9,350 bases of DNA from an uncultured Bacteroidales bacterium (GTDB taxonomy: Bacteria > Bacteroidota > Bacteroidia > Bacteroidales > P3), in the NCBI GenBank assembly GCA_900319595.1, contig ONOZ01000278.1, forward strand, positions 1 through 9,350, given 5' to 3'. The position numbers were made by a program, and so were the translations under genes. The notes below the pieces were generated by a model. The model had not been told where the DNA came from, made no database searches, and saw nothing but the letters and a program-made list of their open reading frames with translations. Every line of letters begins with the position of its first letter. Within the stretch, counting starts at the first letter, position 1. Of the stretch, positions 8,295 through 9,350 are shown in pieces.

Positions 8295-8324
8295 TTAGCA
8301 ATTCAATATTTTTTTGTATTTTTG
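8294..8324 (+). promoter_or_regulatory. Bacteroidota-type promoter for queE
   Basis: TATTTTTG at 8317-8324, followed by CA, matches TAnnTTTG. The -33 region has only a TTT at 8294-8296 (consensus TTG), with 20 bases of spacing and touching the T-tract of the aspS terminator. The leader to the queE ATG at 8345 would be only about 15-20 bases, too short for a riboswitch. Confidence 0.6.
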
Positions 8325-8344
8325 CAAAACATAAGATAACAAAT

Positions 8345-8944
8345 ATGACACAGTTTCCTATCTACGAAATGTTTTATTCCATTCAGGGCGAGGGTTATAA
8401 TACAGGGCTACCTGCTTACTTTATTCGTTTGGCAGGGTGCAATGTAGGTTGTAGTTTTTGCGATGAAAAGCAGGCTTGGCAAGCAAGCAATTCTACTATA
8501 ATGGACGTGGAAAAGATTATAAAAGAAGTGGAAACCTACAATGCCCAAAATGTTGTTATAACCGGTGGCGAGCCTACTTTATATGATTTGACATTGCTGA
8601 CAAAACAACTACACAATAAAGGAATCAAAACCTTTTTGGAGACGAGCGGAGCAAACAAAATCACAGGAGATTGGGATTGGATAACACTTTCACCTAAGCA
8701 AATCAAAAGACCTTTACTTTCTTGCTTGAATAAAGCCAATGAGATAAAAATAGTAATTGAGAAGGTAGCAGATTTTGATTTTGCACAGCAGATAGCACAA
8801 AATGTTTCTAATAATACCGTTTTGTGTCTTCAATGTGAATTTTCTGTACAATCAATAATCTTGCCAGAAATTATCAATTACATCAAACGCAATCCTCAGT
8901 GGCGACTATCACTCCAAACCCACAAAATGATAAATATAAAATAA
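8345..8944 (+). CDS. queE: 7-carboxy-7-deazaguanine synthase (radical SAM), queuosine pathway
   Basis: QueE is a radical S-adenosylmethionine enzyme that contracts the ring of 6-carboxy-5,6,7,8-tetrahydropterin to 7-carboxy-7-deazaguanine, the second committed step towards preQ0 and queuosine. The product has 199 residues, normal for the short QueE form. The N-terminus has the family hallmark MFYSIQGEGYNTGLPAYFIR. The cluster-binding cysteines are C32, C36 and C39, in the CX3CX2C spacing usual for radical SAM proteins, followed by D40. GGEPT at 74-78 contributes to SAM binding. SPK at 116-118 and QTHK at 191-194 are further conserved QueE positions. It has its own promoter and is flanked by terminators on both sides, so it looks monocistronic; queC, queD and queF are not nearby. 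Confidence is high because the whole set of motifs is present. Confidence 0.93.
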   Translation: MTQFPIYEMFYSIQGEGYNTGLPAYFIRLAGCNVGCSFCDEKQAWQASNSTIMDVEKIIKEVETYNAQNVVITGGEPTLYDLTLLTKQLHNKGIKTFLETSGANKITGDWDWITLSPKQIKRPLLSCLNKANEIKIVIEKVADFDFAQQIAQNVSNNTVLCLQCEFSVQSIILPEIINYIKRNPQWRLSLQTHKMINIK

Positions 8945-8984
8945 AGTGGTAAGAGTTTTGCCCTCACCACTAATATTTTTGTTT
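8945..8984. terminator. Bidirectional hairpin terminator between queE and the T9SS cargo gene
   Basis: AGTGGT at 8945-8950 pairs with ACCACT at 8966-8971. One mismatch then two more pairs extend the stem inward. On the plus strand it is followed by AATATTTTTGTTTT. On the minus strand the bases after the stem are also T-rich (TTATTTTATATTTAT), overlapping the end of queE. It begins at the queE stop and lies 25 bases from the stop of the convergent gene, so it can serve both. Confidence 0.65.
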
Positions 8985-8995
8985 TAATTATTTTG

Positions 8996-9350
8996 TTATT
9001 CTACAACCAATTTTTGAGTTGTATTGCCAACTTTAATATAATACACTCCTCTTTCAAAGTCTTTTATATTAAGAGTTCTATAAGTGCTATTATCTTTTAT
9101 TTCTTTTACAACCTGACCTATGCTGTTAGTAATAACCACTTCACCCTTACCCTCAATTGTTACCTTGTCGTGCGCTGGATTTGGATATATATTTATACTA
9201 CTCTGTGCAATATCATTAAGACCAGATAGTTTTTTGATAACAACTTTCTTAGCAATATTGCCGTCTGCATCGCAAATATATTTACACACTCCCTCACCTT
9301 CAAACTCGTTATCAATTATTTGAGCATTAACAGGTTCTACAATTTCACAA
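8996..9350 (-). CDS. Secreted/surface protein with T9SS type A C-terminal sorting domain (C-terminal part; 5' end off the window)
   Basis: The minus-strand frame is open from the right edge to a TAA at 8998-8996, showing the last 117 residues of a protein that begins outside the window. A GTG at 9289 lies inside this frame but is not needed as a start. The last 75 or so residues are a T9SS sorting domain: INIYPNPAHDKVTIEG, then a strand with ITNSIGQVVKEI, then LNIKDFERGVYYIKV, ending in the short basic-hydrophobic tail TTQKLVVE. These domains direct cargo already in the periplasm across the outer membrane, where they are usually cleaved and the protein is released or attached to A-LPS. The 40 residues ahead of it include the short CKYICDADGN segment and do not identify a catalytic domain. 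The cargo function is therefore unknown; proteases, adhesins and glycan-degrading enzymes are common in this class. The N-terminus should carry a Sec signal peptide. Confidence 0.88.
   Translation of the reverse strand, partial: CEIVEPVNAQIIDNEFEGEGVCKYICDADGNIAKKVVIKKLSGLNDIAQSSINIYPNPAHDKVTIEGKGEVVITNSIGQVVKEIKDNSTYRTLNIKDFERGVYYIKVGNTTQKLVVE

Noticed and set aside
8287..8344. Possible preQ1 riboswitch ahead of queE
   Set aside because: No preQ1-type stem with a pairing A-rich tail is visible, and the predicted leader is only 15-20 bases.
8993..9323. Plus-strand open frames opposite the right-edge gene
   Set aside because: They are antisense shadows of the T9SS sorting-domain gene, which has clear family motifs on the minus strand.

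Overview
The window reads as chromosomal DNA of an AT-rich member of the Bacteroidota, most likely the Bacteroidales. Three things point there. Promoters have the form TAnnTTTGCA and Shine-Dalgarno sequences are weak or absent. The Rnf genes are of the long Bacteroidales type and start in the order rnfB-rnfC. The right edge carries a type IX secretion (T9SS) C-terminal sorting domain, a system confined to this phylum. T9SS argues against typical gut Bacteroides and fits families such as Paludibacteraceae or Porphyromonadaceae, or uncultured relatives; the genus cannot be told from the sequence.

Layout from left to right. At 1-782 is the C-terminal half of an MFS sugar symporter of the FucP/FHS type, cut by the left edge. 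Seven bases later, at 790-1893, is a GT4-like glycosyltransferase, probably in the same transcript. A Bacteroidota-type promoter at about 1947-1977 precedes rnfB (2004-2957) and rnfC (2962-4293), two subunits of the Rnf ferredoxin:NAD+ ion pump. The other four subunits do not follow. Instead the convergent gene mnmG (6220-4343, minus strand) begins 49 bases downstream. The 255-base divergent spacer 6221-6475 holds one promoter for mnmG and one for aspS (6476-8227, plus strand). A strong hairpin terminator at 8256-8294 closes aspS. A new promoter drives queE (8345-8944), and a bidirectional hairpin at 8945-8984 separates queE from the convergent C-terminal part of a T9SS cargo protein (9350-8996, minus strand).

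Functionally the window is mostly housekeeping. Membrane energy conversion is represented by Rnf. Three genes act on tRNA: MnmG modifies the wobble uridine, AspRS charges tRNA-Asp, and QueE makes the precursor of queuosine, which sits at the wobble position of tRNA-Asp among others. Sugar uptake and glycosylation lie at the left edge and a secreted or surface protein at the right. I see no phage, transposon, CRISPR array, RNA gene or defence system, and nothing that looks like a new biological system. The points most worth checking are the isolated rnfBC pair and the identity of the truncated T9SS cargo.
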